A stretch of DNA of 27,440 bases, taken from an uncultured Ruminococcus sp. (lineage in GTDB: Bacteria; Bacillota; Clostridia; Oscillospirales; Acutalibacteraceae). A model generated the notes under the pieces. That model saw only the letters and a list, made by a program, of their open reading frames with translations. It had not been told where the DNA came from and did not search any database. Location: positions 1 through 27,440 of the forward strand of contig CAKSNZ010000030.1 in NCBI GenBank assembly GCA_934476515.1, in the 5' to 3' direction. Made by a program: the position numbers and the translations under genes. This document shows positions 6,871 through 15,219 of the stretch, piece by piece. Position 1 is the first letter of the stretch; every line of letters starts with the position of its first letter.

Positions 6871-7776
6871 TTACCAACCAAGGATAATTGAACCTTCTTT
6901 CTTTAGGTACTTACCAATACTGATAAGACCACCTAAAATACCAACAAATACACCTGCAATAATAAATGCACCAAGGAATGGCCACATTACTGAGTTGAAT
7001 GCTATTGCCTTAAATGGCACTACATACTGCAATGCTTCTATAATCAAATCATAAATGAGCATTAAGCCAAATGTTGAAATAACACCGGACAATGCACCAA
7101 TAATAATACCTTCAACAAGGAATGGTATTCTTACAAATGTATCTGTTGCACCAACAGACTTCATAATACTGATTTCGTATCTTCTTGCATACATACTCAT
7201 ACGAATTGTATTAGAAATAATAAATAGGGAAATTACTACAAGTGCCAAAACAATAGCTACAGAAAGAATCTGTATTATCTTGTTTAGACTTGTTAGCTTA
7301 TCTGCAACATCTGTTTGTGATGATACAGTAGCAACACCCTTAATACTCTGAATTTGTTTTACTGTACTCTCATATTTTGATAAGTCCTTAACAGTAACCT
7401 TATAAGCATCAGGAAGTGGATTGCCCTCACCTTCCATTTCAGCAAAAACCTTGTCACCAAGAACATCCTTGTAATCCTTAATAGCCTCTTCCTTAGGGAA
7501 GAAAGAAACAGAAGTAACATTACTTAAGCCTTCCATTTGTTTTCCTGCATTAGTGATTTCTGCATCAGTTGCTTTATCTTCCATATAAACAGTTGTTTCG
7601 TTGCTATCCCCAACTTTGTCAACAATTGTTTTAACATTCAAAGATGCCATAACAGCAGCACCTGTCAGTACAAGGCAAGATAAAAGAACACCAATGGAAG
7701 CAAGGCTCATCATTCTATTTGACCAGATATTTTTGATACCTTCTTTGATTAAATAACCTAAATTACTAAGCTTCAT
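6871..7776 (-). CDS. ftsX: Cell division ABC permease FtsX
   Basis: FtsX is the membrane half of the FtsEX complex, which couples ATP hydrolysis to activation of periplasmic or extracellular cell-wall hydrolases at division. The 301-residue protein shows the standard plan: a cytoplasmic N-terminus ending in KEGIKNIWSNRMMSLASIG, a first membrane helix (about 24-46), a large outside loop (about 47-165, the hydrolase-contacting domain), then three more helices with the conserved cytoplasmic segment RRYEISIMKSVGATDTFVRIPFLVEG between helices 2 and 3. The ribosome binding site AAAAGGAA precedes the ATG by 8 bases. ftsE is 21 bases upstream and the M23 hydrolase follows. Confidence 0.96.
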   Translation of the reverse strand: MKLSNLGYLIKEGIKNIWSNRMMSLASIGVLLSCLVLTGAAVMASLNVKTIVDKVGDSNETTVYMEDKATDAEITNAGKQMEGLSNVTSVSFFPKEEAIKDYKDVLGDKVFAEMEGEGNPLPDAYKVTVKDLSKYESTVKQIQSIKGVATVSSQTDVADKLTSLNKIIQILSVAIVLALVVISLFIISNTIRMSMYARRYEISIMKSVGATDTFVRIPFLVEGIIIGALSGVISTFGLMLIYDLIIEALQYVVPFKAIAFNSVMWPFLGAFIIAGVFVGILGGLISIGKYLKKEGSIILGW

Positions 7777-7797
7777 TTTTACATTTCCTTTTCTATT

Positions 7798-8832
7798 TTA
7801 CCTTAGTGAATCAATAACAGAATCTACCTGAGCGTCCTTTTCCTTTTTCTCTCTATCGGCAGCAATAATTCTCTTAATTTTTGCCGGATCAAGAGTTACT
7901 GTATGGATTAAGTCCTCTCTGTCATCTGTTTCGATTTCTTCAACAATCTTGTCAATGTTTTCAACAGCCTCTTCAACCTTAGTCTTTGGCTTTTCAGGTG
8001 TAGTATGTTCTTCTGCCATCTTGTTTAACATTCTTAGCTTTTGAACAGGTAGTTCCTGTACTTCTTCAGGTGACTCTTGGTCAATCTTTAGAAGTGGGCT
8101 AAGTTCATCATCAGAAATTTCCTGATCATATGATGACATAAGCTCAATATCTTCAGCAGACTTACGCTCAAGCTTTGTATCGTGAATAATCTTACCCTTA
8201 TGAATTTCAATAACTCTCTTGCCAAATTCCTTAACAAGGTCATGTTCGTGGGTAACGATAATGATTGTTGTACCTTGCTTATTGATTTCAGAAAGCAGGT
8301 CAATAATTTCATGTGACATTTCAGGATCAACATTACCTGTAGGTTCATCGGCAATGATAATCTCAGGGTTATTTACTAAAGCTCTTGCAAGTGAAACTCT
8401 CTGTTGTTCACCACCGGAAAGCTGGTTAGGCCTACTCTTAATCTTACTGCCAAGACCAACTAGCTTTAAGATATAAGGAACACGAGTTTTGATTGTTTTG
8501 TTAGATGCACCAACACATCTCATAGCAAAAGCAACATTATCGTAAACTGTCATCTTCTCAATCAGACGGAAGTCCTGGAAAACAATACCCATCTTTCTTC
8601 TTAAGAAAGGAACTTTCCTTCTCTTAAGCTTACTCATTCTGATTCCATCAACAACAATTTCACCTTTTGTCAACTTTTCTTCAGCCATAATTAGCTTTAA
8701 GAACGTACTCTTACCGGCACCGGAAGAACCAACAATAAACACAAAGTCACCGTTGTTAATCTTTAGGTTGATATTATGCAACGCATGAGTACCTGAAGGG
8801 TAGTCCTTTGATACATTTTTAAATTCTATCAT
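7798..8832 (-). CDS. ftsE: Cell division ATPase FtsE with an extra charged C-terminal tail
   Basis: FtsE is the ABC ATPase of FtsEX. The ABC core is complete: Walker A GSSGAGKST (35-43), Q-loop FQD (85-87), signature LSGGEQQ (138-144), Walker B IIIADEP (158-164) and H-loop His195. FtsE usually ends near residue 225. This protein runs to 344, adding about 118 residues that are rich in Glu, Asp and Lys and probably disordered or helical (SSYDQEISDDELSPLL, then PEEVQELPVQKLRMLNKMA, then a final RIIAADREKKEKDAQ). I recognise no domain there. The ATG at 8832 is chosen because of GGAGAG 8 bases upstream; a frame extension to 8859 lacks support. It is the first gene of ftsE-ftsX-M23-CtpA-like. Confidence 0.95.
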   Translation of the reverse strand: MIEFKNVSKDYPSGTHALHNINLKINNGDFVFIVGSSGAGKSTFLKLIMAEEKLTKGEIVVDGIRMSKLKRRKVPFLRRKMGIVFQDFRLIEKMTVYDNVAFAMRCVGASNKTIKTRVPYILKLVGLGSKIKSRPNQLSGGEQQRVSLARALVNNPEIIIADEPTGNVDPEMSHEIIDLLSEINKQGTTIIIVTHEHDLVKEFGKRVIEIHKGKIIHDTKLERKSAEDIELMSSYDQEISDDELSPLLKIDQESPEEVQELPVQKLRMLNKMAEEHTTPEKPKTKVEEAVENIDKIVEEIETDDREDLIHTVTLDPAKIKRIIAADREKKEKDAQVDSVIDSLR

Positions 8833-8880
8833 AAAAAAATCTCTCCAAAATGGTAACAAATGTTATTTACCAATGTGTAC

Positions 8881-8915
8881 AAAACTCGCTCCACAAATGA
8901 ATTTGAGAAGCGAGT
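8881..8915 (-). terminator. Terminator of the CdaR-like regulator gene
   Basis: ACTCGCT (8884-8890) pairs with AGCGAGT (8909-8915), and inner CAAAT and ATTTG also pair. On the minus strand TTTTG follows. It lies 12 bases after the regulator stop and before ftsE. Confidence 0.7.
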
Positions 8916-8926
8916 CCTTATTAATT

Positions 8927-10012
8927 TTAGTATTTTGTAGGGTTAGCATCTAGGTATCTTCTTACCATTAATGCTACTTTAAAGACAATTGCATCTTCAA
9001 ATTCTCTTAGGTCAAGACCGGTTAACTTCTTGATTTTTTCAAGTCTGTAAACAAGTGTGTTTCTGTGAACAAATAGCTTTCTTGATGTTTCAGAAACATT
9101 TAGGTTGTTTTCAAAAAACTTCTGAATTGTGAACAAAGTTTCTTGGTCAAGACTGTCAATTGAACCTTTCTTGAAAACTTCCTTTAGGAACATTTCACAA
9201 AGAGTAGTTGGTAGCTGATAAACAAGTCTTGCAATACCAAGGTTATCATAGCTGACAATAGTTCTTTCGTTATCAAATACCTTTCCAACTTCAAGGGCAA
9301 CCTGTGCTTCCTTAAATGAATGAGCCAAATCCTTAATACCCATTACAATAGTACCGATACCAACTGTACAATGAGTATAGAATTCAGAAGAAAGTGTATC
9401 AACAATAGAACCTGCTAACTTCTCTAGGTCCTTTTCTTTAATACCCGGCTTTAGTTCCTTAACAAGAGCAATCTCAGTTTCGTTAATGTTAATGATAAAG
9501 TCCTTAGACTTATCTGGGAATAGGTTTTGAAGAACATCATAAGCAGAAATATCTGTCTTGGATGTAATTCTGATTAACATTACAACTCTGGTAACTTCTG
9601 AATTAAAGTGAAGTTCTCTAGCCTTTAGATAAATATCCCCCGGTAGGATATTGTCTAGTATAACACTTTTGATAAAATTACTTCTATCATACTTTTCATC
9701 ATAATACTGCTTAATAGAATTCAGGGAAATAGCCAAAAGGCCCGCATATCTTTGGGCTGCCTCATCTGTACCGGAAACAAAGACTGCATACTCAGGTCTT
9801 TGATTTGCTCCAAATGATTTGTATGTATATCCGTTAATAACATAAGGAACAGTAGATGACAATGTTTCGGCATTTATACTTTCGTTTACTTCACCAATTC
9901 TGCCAAGTTCTGAACAAGCAATAACCACTGATGTTTCATCAACAATACCGATTGTTCTATCAATGGTATCTCTCATTTGGTGTATTACTCCTTGAAAGAG
10001 TCTATTTGACAT
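8927..10012 (-). CDS. CdaR/PucR-family transcriptional regulator
   Basis: The 361-residue protein has the plan of CdaR-type (sugar diacid) regulators: an N-terminal ligand-sensing region (about 1-130), a middle GGDEF-like region (about 140-280) and a C-terminal PucR helix-turn-helix (about 300-355). The last part is recognisable as FFENNLNVSETSRKLFVHRNTLVYRLEKI, the hallmark HTH of this family. The inducer is unknown. The ATG at 10012 follows GGGAGG by 8-9 bases; the extension to 10069 would run through a leader hairpin. It lies downstream of the multi-sugar ATPase gene but has its own promoter (10094-10122) and terminator. The context suggests control of carbohydrate uptake or use, but no sugar-specific genes are in the window. 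Confidence 0.88.
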   Translation of the reverse strand: MSNRLFQGVIHQMRDTIDRTIGIVDETSVVIACSELGRIGEVNESINAETLSSTVPYVINGYTYKSFGANQRPEYAVFVSGTDEAAQRYAGLLAISLNSIKQYYDEKYDRSNFIKSVILDNILPGDIYLKARELHFNSEVTRVVMLIRITSKTDISAYDVLQNLFPDKSKDFIININETEIALVKELKPGIKEKDLEKLAGSIVDTLSSEFYTHCTVGIGTIVMGIKDLAHSFKEAQVALEVGKVFDNERTIVSYDNLGIARLVYQLPTTLCEMFLKEVFKKGSIDSLDQETLFTIQKFFENNLNVSETSRKLFVHRNTLVYRLEKIKKLTGLDLREFEDAIVFKVALMVRRYLDANPTKY

Positions 10013-10043
10013 ATTATTTTCCTCCCTGATTATATGGTGATAA

Positions 10044-10068
10044 TGACTAACGCTTTCGTTACAAGTCA
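10044..10068 (-). promoter_or_regulatory. Inverted repeat in the leader of the CdaR-like gene
   Basis: TGACT...AGTCA (10044-10048 and 10064-10068) encloses AACG...CGTT (10049-10052 and 10057-10060). It lies between the promoter and the ribosome binding site, so it may be an autoregulatory operator or a leader hairpin. Confidence 0.4.
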
Positions 10069-10093
10069 TATAATTATATTGTTCATCATATAC

Positions 10094-10122
10094 ATTTTAC
10101 ACAAAAACTCAGAAAATTGCAA
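10094..10122 (-). promoter_or_regulatory. Promoter of the CdaR-like regulator gene
   Basis: On the minus strand TTGCAA (10117-10122) and TAAAAT (10094-10099) are 17 bases apart. Further upstream in the 310-base gene-free stretch (10013-10322), AAATCACC (10165-10172) and GGTGATTT (10236-10243) form a distant inverted repeat of unknown meaning. Confidence 0.6.
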
Positions 10123-10284
10123 CATTTATTTTCAATTTTCAGGGAGAATTTTCACTAAAATCACAAATCACCCTATTTTGTGGGTATATTCGTGATACAT
10201 TTTTACCAATTTGTCCGTTTTAGTAATTTTTCTGTGGTGATTTCTGTGTTATGCTGAACAAAGAAAATTTTTATTATAACAACA

Positions 10285-10307
10285 AACCCCCTCAAAATGA
10301 GGGGGTT
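10285..10307 (-). terminator. Terminator hairpin after the multi-sugar ATPase gene
   Basis: AACCCCCTCA (10285-10294) pairs perfectly with TGAGGGGGTT (10298-10307) around a 3-base loop. On the minus strand it is followed by TGTTGTTATAA, a weak T-run. It is 16 bases past the msmX stop. Confidence 0.75.
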
Positions 10308-10322
10308 ATAAATATCAAGTTA

Positions 10323-11435
10323 TCAGTTAGTGATAGTCTTTTCTGTTTCAGGATCAAATACATGAATCTTTTCAGTTTCAAATGCAATCTTGATCTTGTC
10401 ACCAGGCTGAGCCTTTGAAGTTGGTTCAACTCTAGCGATAATTGGAATACCTTCAATGTTAACATATAGGTAAATTTCTGCACCCATAAGTTCTGTAACA
10501 TCAACATTAGCTTCAAGAACACTTTCTGTTAGTCTTTCTAGGTGTTCAGCTTCGTCATGTACATGTTCAGGACGGATACCGATTCTAACAGCCTTGCCAA
10601 CATAAGCGTCCAGCTTGCCACCTTCGTTCTTGTTTGCAGGTAGTGGAACACTATGACCTGCAAATTCAGCACAAATCTGATTACCCTTCTTAGCAAGAGT
10701 TGCATCAATAAAGTTCATCTGAGGTGAACCGATGAAACCTGCAACGAATTCGTTACAAGGTAAATCATATAGATGCTGAGGTGTATCAACCTGCTGAATG
10801 AAACCGTCTTTCATAACAACGATTCTAGTACCCATTGTCATAGCTTCTGTCTGGTCATGAGTAACATAGATGAATGTTGTACCTAGTCTCTGATATAGCT
10901 TAGAAATTTCTGTACGCATCTGTGCACGAAGCTTTGCGTCCAAGTTAGATAGTGGTTCGTCAAGTAGGAATACCTTAGGGTCACGAACGATAGCACGACC
11001 AAGAGCAACTCTCTGTCTCTGACCACCTGATAGAGCCTTAGGCTTTCTGTCTAGGTACTGTTCAATACCAAGAATTCTTGCAGCTTCCTGAACTCTTTCC
11101 TTGATTTCTTCCTTTGGTGTCTTTCTTAGCTTTAGACCAAATGCCATATTATCATAAACTGTCATATGTGGATATAGAGCATAGTTCTGGAATACCATTG
11201 CAATATCTCTATCCTTTGGTGCTACGTCATTTGCTAGCATATCGCCGATGTAAAGTTCACCCTTACTGATGTCTTCTAGACCGGCAATCATTCTTAGAGT
11301 TGTTGACTTACCACAACCTGAAGGACCAACCAAAATAATAAATTCTTTGTCTTCGATTTCTAGGTTAAAATCTGTAACAGCAGTTACACCACCGTCATAG
11401 ATTTTATAAACGTGTCTTAAAGATACATTTGCCAT
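10323..11435 (-). CDS. msmX: Multi-sugar ABC transporter ATPase (MsmX/UgpC/MalK family)
   Basis: This 370-residue ATPase energises carbohydrate importers of the CUT1 type. The ABC domain is complete: Walker [10 protein letters not shown] (37-45), Q-loop [16 protein letters not shown] (81-96), signature LSGGQRQR (135-142), Walker B VFLLDEP (155-161) and the H-loop in [16 protein letters not shown] regulatory region fills the C-terminal third (about 240-370), ending in [19 protein letters not shown]. No permease or binding-protein genes are near. That is typical of MsmX-type shared ATPases, which serve several sugar transporters encoded elsewhere. The ATG at 11435 is preceded by GGGAGG (11 bases). 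A longer frame to 11486 has no support. A CdaR-like regulator gene follows. Confidence 0.95.
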   Translation of the reverse strand: MANVSLRHVYKIYDGGVTAVTDFNLEIEDKEFIILVGPSGCGKSTTLRMIAGLEDISKGELYIGDMLANDVAPKDRDIAMVFQNYALYPHMTVYDNMAFGLKLRKTPKEEIKERVQEAARILGIEQYLDRKPKALSGGQRQRVALGRAIVRDPKVFLLDEPLSNLDAKLRAQMRTEISKLYQRLGTTFIYVTHDQTEAMTMGTRIVVMKDGFIQQVDTPQHLYDLPCNEFVAGFIGSPQMNFIDATLAKKGNQICAEFAGHSVPLPANKNEGGKLDAYVGKAVRIGIRPEHVHDEAEHLERLTESVLEANVDVTELMGAEIYLYVNIEGIPIIARVEPTSKAQPGDKIKIAFETEKIHVFDPETEKTITN

Positions 11436-11622
11436 ACTAACTATAACCTCCCTGTATAAATAAGCAAGGATTTTACCATTCCTCACCGATAGTTTCGTAT
11501 ATCATAATGTAGTATATCATTTTTTTGTTGATTTGGCTACTATATTTTTGACTAAATATTAACGCAAGATTTTAGGCAAAAAGCCACACATATAAAAAAT
11601 GTTCATATTTTTTGTTTATAAC

Positions 11623-12327
11623 TTACAAAAATATATTACGCTTCTCATCCTCTTGCATAAATCTACATTCACCCGGCGCTAATTCTTTGGGCAATTTTAG
11701 CATACCGATTTGCTCTCTGTGTAGTTCTTTTACTGTTAATCCCTGTGTTAAAAACATCTTTTTTACCTGATGATACTTGCCTTCTCGTATAATTACCCTT
11801 GCAATATGGGGATTTTCCTTGTTTGGAAGTAATTTTGCCGATAGACAAAGTGTACCATCATAGAAAGAAATACCCTTCCTGAAGTTCTCTACCATTTCAT
11901 CTGTAACTTCACCGTCAAGGGTTGCTTTGTACACCTTTTCAACATGCTTTTTAGGGGACAACATTCTATGGGCAAAGTCACCGTCATCAGTAATAATCAA
12001 CATACCTGTAGTATCTTTATCAAGTCTACCTGCCGGAAAAAGATTTTTCCTTTTCATTTCCTTTGGCACAAGGTCAACAACAGTTTCTGCATTTTTATCA
12101 TTACTGGCAGAGATATAACCCTTAGGCTTGTTCATTATAATATACACATATTCTTGATAAGAAATATCTTTGCCATCTACAGTAACCTTATTTACATTAG
12201 GGTCAAGTTTAGTTTCAGGTTTTTTTATAATTTCACTGTCAATTTTTACTAGTCCTTTTCTAACTAATTTTTGTGCTTCTTTTCTTGTGCAAATATTTTG
12301 TGACACAAGGAATTTATCAATTCTCAT
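11623..12327 (-). CDS. rsuA: RsuA-family 16S rRNA pseudouridine synthase
   Basis: RsuA-type enzymes convert a uridine of 16S rRNA (U516 in E. coli) to pseudouridine. The 234-residue protein has an N-terminal S4 RNA-binding domain (about 1-58, MRIDKFLVSQNICTRKEAQ) and a catalytic domain with the family motif GRLDKDTTGMLIIT (100-113), where D103 is the catalytic aspartate. The second block, EGKYHQVKKMFLTQGL, is also typical. It starts directly after the DUF4830 gene stop. Its ribosome binding site AAAGGAG overlaps that stop, so the two are probably translationally coupled. It ends the operon thioesterase-HAD-DUF4830-rsuA. RluB/E-type relatives share the fold, but the sequence around the active site favours RsuA. 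Confidence 0.9.
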   Translation of the reverse strand: MRIDKFLVSQNICTRKEAQKLVRKGLVKIDSEIIKKPETKLDPNVNKVTVDGKDISYQEYVYIIMNKPKGYISASNDKNAETVVDLVPKEMKRKNLFPAGRLDKDTTGMLIITDDGDFAHRMLSPKKHVEKVYKATLDGEVTDEMVENFRKGISFYDGTLCLSAKLLPNKENPHIARVIIREGKYHQVKKMFLTQGLTVKELHREQIGMLKLPKELAPGECRFMQEDEKRNIFL

Positions 12328-12328
12328 T

Positions 12329-12790
12329 TTACTCCTTTAGCAAAGATACAAAGTCACTTCCATAAAGTTCCTTAGACTTATGACAGCCAACCACCTTACC
12401 TTTATAAGTGAGTATAGAAACAAAGTAGTTGTCCTTTCCTTTATAAACATAACGCTTAGTGGTCTTCCCCTTAAAGTTATTTAGGTCAAGGCCCATAGCT
12501 TTTTGTATCTTATTATATCTTTCGTATGTAGAGTTGAAGTTTTCCGGTATTCTCACATTATCAATAGTAACAGGTTGTCCGGTAACATTAAAGTAAGACA
12601 AGAAAGTTTTTTTATCATTACTTGTTGAAAAGCTGAGAGAATACTCACCTATTTCTTTACAATATGCACTTTTAGGTGTGTTGTCACAAGACACAAACAC
12701 TACTGCCAAAATCAGTATCAGCCCAAAAGCACACATAAATAAAAATTTCTTTTTGTTATTAATCTTTGTTTTTACTGTTAGTACAAACAT
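12329..12790 (-). CDS. DUF4830-containing membrane-anchored protein
   Basis: This is a small exported protein of 153 residues. An N-terminal hydrophobic segment (about 15-35, FLFMCAFGLILILAVVFVSC) after a Lys-rich head could be a membrane anchor. Its SC end is lipobox-like but preceded by V-F-V, so lipidation is uncertain. The outside part matches the DUF4830 pattern as I know it: a FLSYFNVTGQPVTIDNVRIPENFNSTYERYNKIQKAMGLDLNNFKGK block, then RYVYKGKDNYFVSILTYKGKVVGCHKS. The function of DUF4830 is unknown. The ATG at 12790 is preferred because GGAAGGA lies 8 bases upstream. It sits between a HAD phosphatase and rsuA. Confidence 0.75.
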   Translation of the reverse strand: MFVLTVKTKINNKKKFLFMCAFGLILILAVVFVSCDNTPKSAYCKEIGEYSLSFSTSNDKKTFLSYFNVTGQPVTIDNVRIPENFNSTYERYNKIQKAMGLDLNNFKGKTTKRYVYKGKDNYFVSILTYKGKVVGCHKSKELYGSDFVSLLKE

Positions 12791-12848
12791 TTTATCAGTC
12801 CTTCCGTATTCCATATAAAATACATATGCAAGGACTTGCTATAAAATG

Positions 12849-13508
12849 TTATAGTAAATAATTTTTTAAATCTTCCGTAGTTTCTGCAAATACAGTAGCA
12901 CCTTCATTTTCCATTAACTCTTTGTCACCATAGCCATAAAGTACACCAACAAAGTCAACATTACAAAGCCTAGCACCTTTTGCATCAAAATAAGTATCCC
13001 CTACCATAGCGATTTTACTGTTAAAATCTTTTCCTAATCTATCTACTGCATAAGGGATAATATCCTTTTTATCTTTTCTGCTACCATCGGCTAAAGAGCC
13101 ACATACTGCATCAAAACATTCTGTTAAACCTAAGTTCTCAACAATTTCTTCTGCAAATTTTTCATACTTAGAGGTAGCAACTGCAACCTTAACACCGGTT
13201 GATTTAATTTCCAATAAAGTTTCTTTTATGCCCTTATAAGGCTTATTCATCAGCTTACCCTCAGTATCATAATAATGGCGATAAACCTCAACTGCATCTT
13301 CGGCAGGTTTTCCACTTAAATGGCAAAGATTTGTGAAAGTATCAAGTAGTGGTGGACCTATATACAACTTATAATTGCTTGTATCAAAGGTATCACAACC
13401 GATTTGCTCTATAGTTTTTTCCAGGCTATAACGAATACCTGTAGCACTTTCGGAAATTGTACCGTCTAAGTCAAACAAAATAATATCATACTTACTCAAA
13501 CTTTTCAT
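12849..13508 (-). CDS. HAD-superfamily phosphatase (phosphoglycolate phosphatase-like)
   Basis: A HAD hydrolase of about 219 residues with a helical cap domain (about 15-85). Motif I is FDLDGT, with both catalytic aspartates. Motif II is AVATSK. The motif III lysine lies in the SRKDKKDII region, and motif IV is MVGDTYFDAKGA. This set and cap type fit phosphoglycolate phosphatase/pyrophosphatase PpaX-like enzymes, but the substrate is not determined. The start is uncertain: the ATG at 13508 has only a close AAAGG, and a GTG at 13532 or a TTG a few codons further in are alternatives. It overlaps the end of the thioesterase gene by about 17 bases, so the two are coupled. Confidence 0.88.
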   Translation of the reverse strand: MKSLSKYDIILFDLDGTISESATGIRYSLEKTIEQIGCDTFDTSNYKLYIGPPLLDTFTNLCHLSGKPAEDAVEVYRHYYDTEGKLMNKPYKGIKETLLEIKSTGVKVAVATSKYEKFAEEIVENLGLTECFDAVCGSLADGSRKDKKDIIPYAVDRLGKDFNSKIAMVGDTYFDAKGARLCNVDFVGVLYGYGDKELMENEGATVFAETTEDLKNYLL

Positions 13509-13866
13509 CTGCCTTTTTCTGGAACTTTTCACTTTTTACAGATACTCTGTTGTGAGTACCGTTTGCAATCATACCGGCATTATCATAAGCAGTAACCTCA
13601 AACTTAAATGACCTACCGTCATTGCTGATTAGCTTACTTTCTACTTTAATCTTAGCACCTATTGGTGAAGGACTAATGTGCTGAATTTCTACCATTGTAC
13701 CAACAGTAGTTAAACCCTCATCAAGAAAAGTATCTGCAAGCTTTGTTGATGCCTCTTCCATAAGTGCAACAACAGTTGGTGTAGCTAATACTCTTAGGCT
13801 ACCTGAACCAACATTTACTGCCAACATATCCTCTGTTACAACTTTTTCTATTACAAAATTATCCAT
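13492..13866 (-). CDS. Hotdog-fold thioesterase, fluoroacetyl-CoA thioesterase (FlK)-like
   Basis: This 124-residue protein has the size and pattern of single-domain hotdog thioesterases, which hydrolyse acyl-CoA. The line GSGSLRVLATPTVVALMEEAS (20-40) and the later TMVEIQHISPSPIGAKI match the FlK-like family. In FlK a Thr, a Glu and a His form the active site; T29 (or T31), E37 and H63 are the likely counterparts here. Fluoroacetyl-CoA itself is unlikely as substrate, and a general housekeeping acyl-CoA role is more plausible (inference). GGAGG precedes the ATG by 7 bases, and a promoter is at 13921-13949. It is the first gene of the operon running to rsuA. Confidence 0.85.
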   Translation of the reverse strand: MDNFVIEKVVTEDMLAVNVGSGSLRVLATPTVVALMEEASTKLADTFLDEGLTTVGTMVEIQHISPSPIGAKIKVESKLISNDGRSFKFEVTAYDNAGMIANGTHNRVSVKSEKFQKKADEKFE

Positions 13867-13893
13867 AATTAAACCTCCAATTAATGATTATCA

Positions 13894-13922
13894 TTGTATA
13901 ATTAGAATTTCTATGGTATAAT
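13894..13922 (+). promoter_or_regulatory. Probable ychF promoter
   Basis: A consensus TATAAT (13917-13922) with a weak TTGTAT (13894-13899) 17 bases upstream. It overlaps the divergent promoter of the thioesterase operon. Confidence 0.5.
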
Positions 13923-13949
13923 AATACATCATCTGATAAATTAATTCAA
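13921..13949 (-). promoter_or_regulatory. Probable promoter of the thioesterase-HAD-DUF4830-rsuA operon
   Basis: On the minus strand TTGAAT (13944-13949) and TATTAT (13921-13926) are separated by 17 bases. It lies back to back with the ychF promoter, and their -10 boxes touch. Confidence 0.55.
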
Positions 13950-13972
13950 TACAATATAAAAGGAGAAAAACA

Positions 13973-15067
13973 ATGAAATTAGGAATTGTAGGCTTACCTA
14001 ATGTAGGTAAAAGTACACTTTTCAATGCTATCACTAACGCAGGAGCTCAGAGTGCAAACTATCCGTTCTGTACTATTGAACCAAATGTTGGTGTAGTAGC
14101 AGTACCTGATAAGCGTATTGACAAACTGGCAGAAATGTATAATCCGGATAAAATCACACCGGCAACAATTGAATTTGTTGATATTGCCGGTCTGGTAAAA
14201 GGTGCATCAAAGGGTGAAGGTCTTGGCAACAAGTTCCTTTCTAACATTCGTGAATGTGACGCTATTGTTCATGTTGTAAGATGTTTTGAAAATGATGACA
14301 TTATCCATGTTGAGGGTTCAGTTGATCCGGCAAGAGATATTGAAACTATTGACATTGAGCTTATCCTTTCTGATGTAGAAATGGTAACAAGAAAGATTGA
14401 TAGACTTAAAAAGGCACTTAAAGGTGACAAGAGCCTACAACCACAGATTGACTTCTTTGAGGAAGTTCTTGACACACTAAACAAAGGTAAAAGTGCAAGA
14501 ACTGTTGAAACAACAGAAGAACAGGAAGAATGGCTAAAGGAAGTTGCTTTACTTACAACAAAGCCAATTATCTATGCTGCAAATATGAGTGAAGATGACT
14601 TTACTAACGGTATTCAGGACAACAAAATGCTACAAACAGTTAGAGATATTGCAAGTGAAGAACACGCAGCAGTATTACCAATCTGTGCACAGATTGAAAT
14701 GGATATTGTTGATATGGACAAGGAAGAAAAGGAACTTTTCCTTTCTGACCTAGGTCTTGAAGAAAGTGGTCTTGACAGACTTATCAAGGAATGTTACTCA
14801 CTACTTGGACTAATCTCTTACCTAACTGCCGGTAAACCTGAAGTTAGAGCATGGACAATCACTAAGGGTACAAAAGCTCCTCAAGCTGCAGGTAAAATCC
14901 ACACAGACTTTGAAAGAGGTTTTATCAGAGCAGAGGTTGTTTCTTATGATGACCTTATCGCAAATGGTGGTATGACTGCTTGTAAAGAAAAGGGTCTTGT
15001 TCGTTCAGAAGGTAAAGACTATGTTATGAAAGACGGAGATGTAGTTCTATTTAGATTTAATGTTTAA
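13973..15067 (+). CDS. ychF: Redox-regulated ATPase YchF (Obg family)
   Basis: YchF is a universally conserved P-loop protein that binds ribosomes and hydrolyses ATP rather than GTP. The 364-residue length is standard. The G1 loop is GLPNVGKST (7-15), the G3 region is [10 protein letters not shown] (70-79), and the altered specificity motif is NMSE (204-207) in place of NKxD, which explains the ATP preference known for this family. A coiled coil follows G3 (about 125-180), and a TGS domain closes the protein (about 280-364, ending [17 protein letters not shown]). AAAGGAG precedes the ATG by 7-8 bases. It is monocistronic, with a strong terminator at 15174. Confidence 0.97.
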   Translation: MKLGIVGLPNVGKSTLFNAITNAGAQSANYPFCTIEPNVGVVAVPDKRIDKLAEMYNPDKITPATIEFVDIAGLVKGASKGEGLGNKFLSNIRECDAIVHVVRCFENDDIIHVEGSVDPARDIETIDIELILSDVEMVTRKIDRLKKALKGDKSLQPQIDFFEEVLDTLNKGKSARTVETTEEQEEWLKEVALLTTKPIIYAANMSEDDFTNGIQDNKMLQTVRDIASEEHAAVLPICAQIEMDIVDMDKEEKELFLSDLGLEESGLDRLIKECYSLLGLISYLTAGKPEVRAWTITKGTKAPQAAGKIHTDFERGFIRAEVVSYDDLIANGGMTACKEKGLVRSEGKDYVMKDGDVVLFRFNV

Positions 15068-15170
15068 ATTTTAAATTTTTAATTTTGATTGCACTAATCT
15101 AAAAATTGCATTTTATTAAACATAAAGTTCTACTTAATTTGAATATAAACTAAAATTTTATATTATATAG
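15068..15170. other. AT-rich spacer after ychF
   Basis: This is a very AT-rich stretch with runs such as TTTAAATTTTAAATTTTTAA. I see no gene or specific signal. Confidence 0.4.
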
Positions 15171-15173
15171 CAA

Positions 15174-15208
15174 ACCGGCTACCAAATTAATGGTAGCCGG
15201 TGTTTTTT
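15174..15208 (+). terminator. Rho-independent terminator of ychF
   Basis: ACCGGCTACCA (15174-15184) pairs perfectly with TGGTAGCCGGT (15191-15201) and is followed by GTTTTTTGT. It also lies just beyond the convergent 15220 gene and may serve that strand, though the T-run there is poor. Confidence 0.92.
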
Positions 15209-15219
15209 GTATTAATTCA

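Noticed and set aside
11487..11622. Terminator and promoter candidates between rsuA and msmX
   Set aside because: Only a very short GGC/GCC hairpin and AT-only stems are visible, and TATACT/TATGAT boxes lack a -35; too weak to call.
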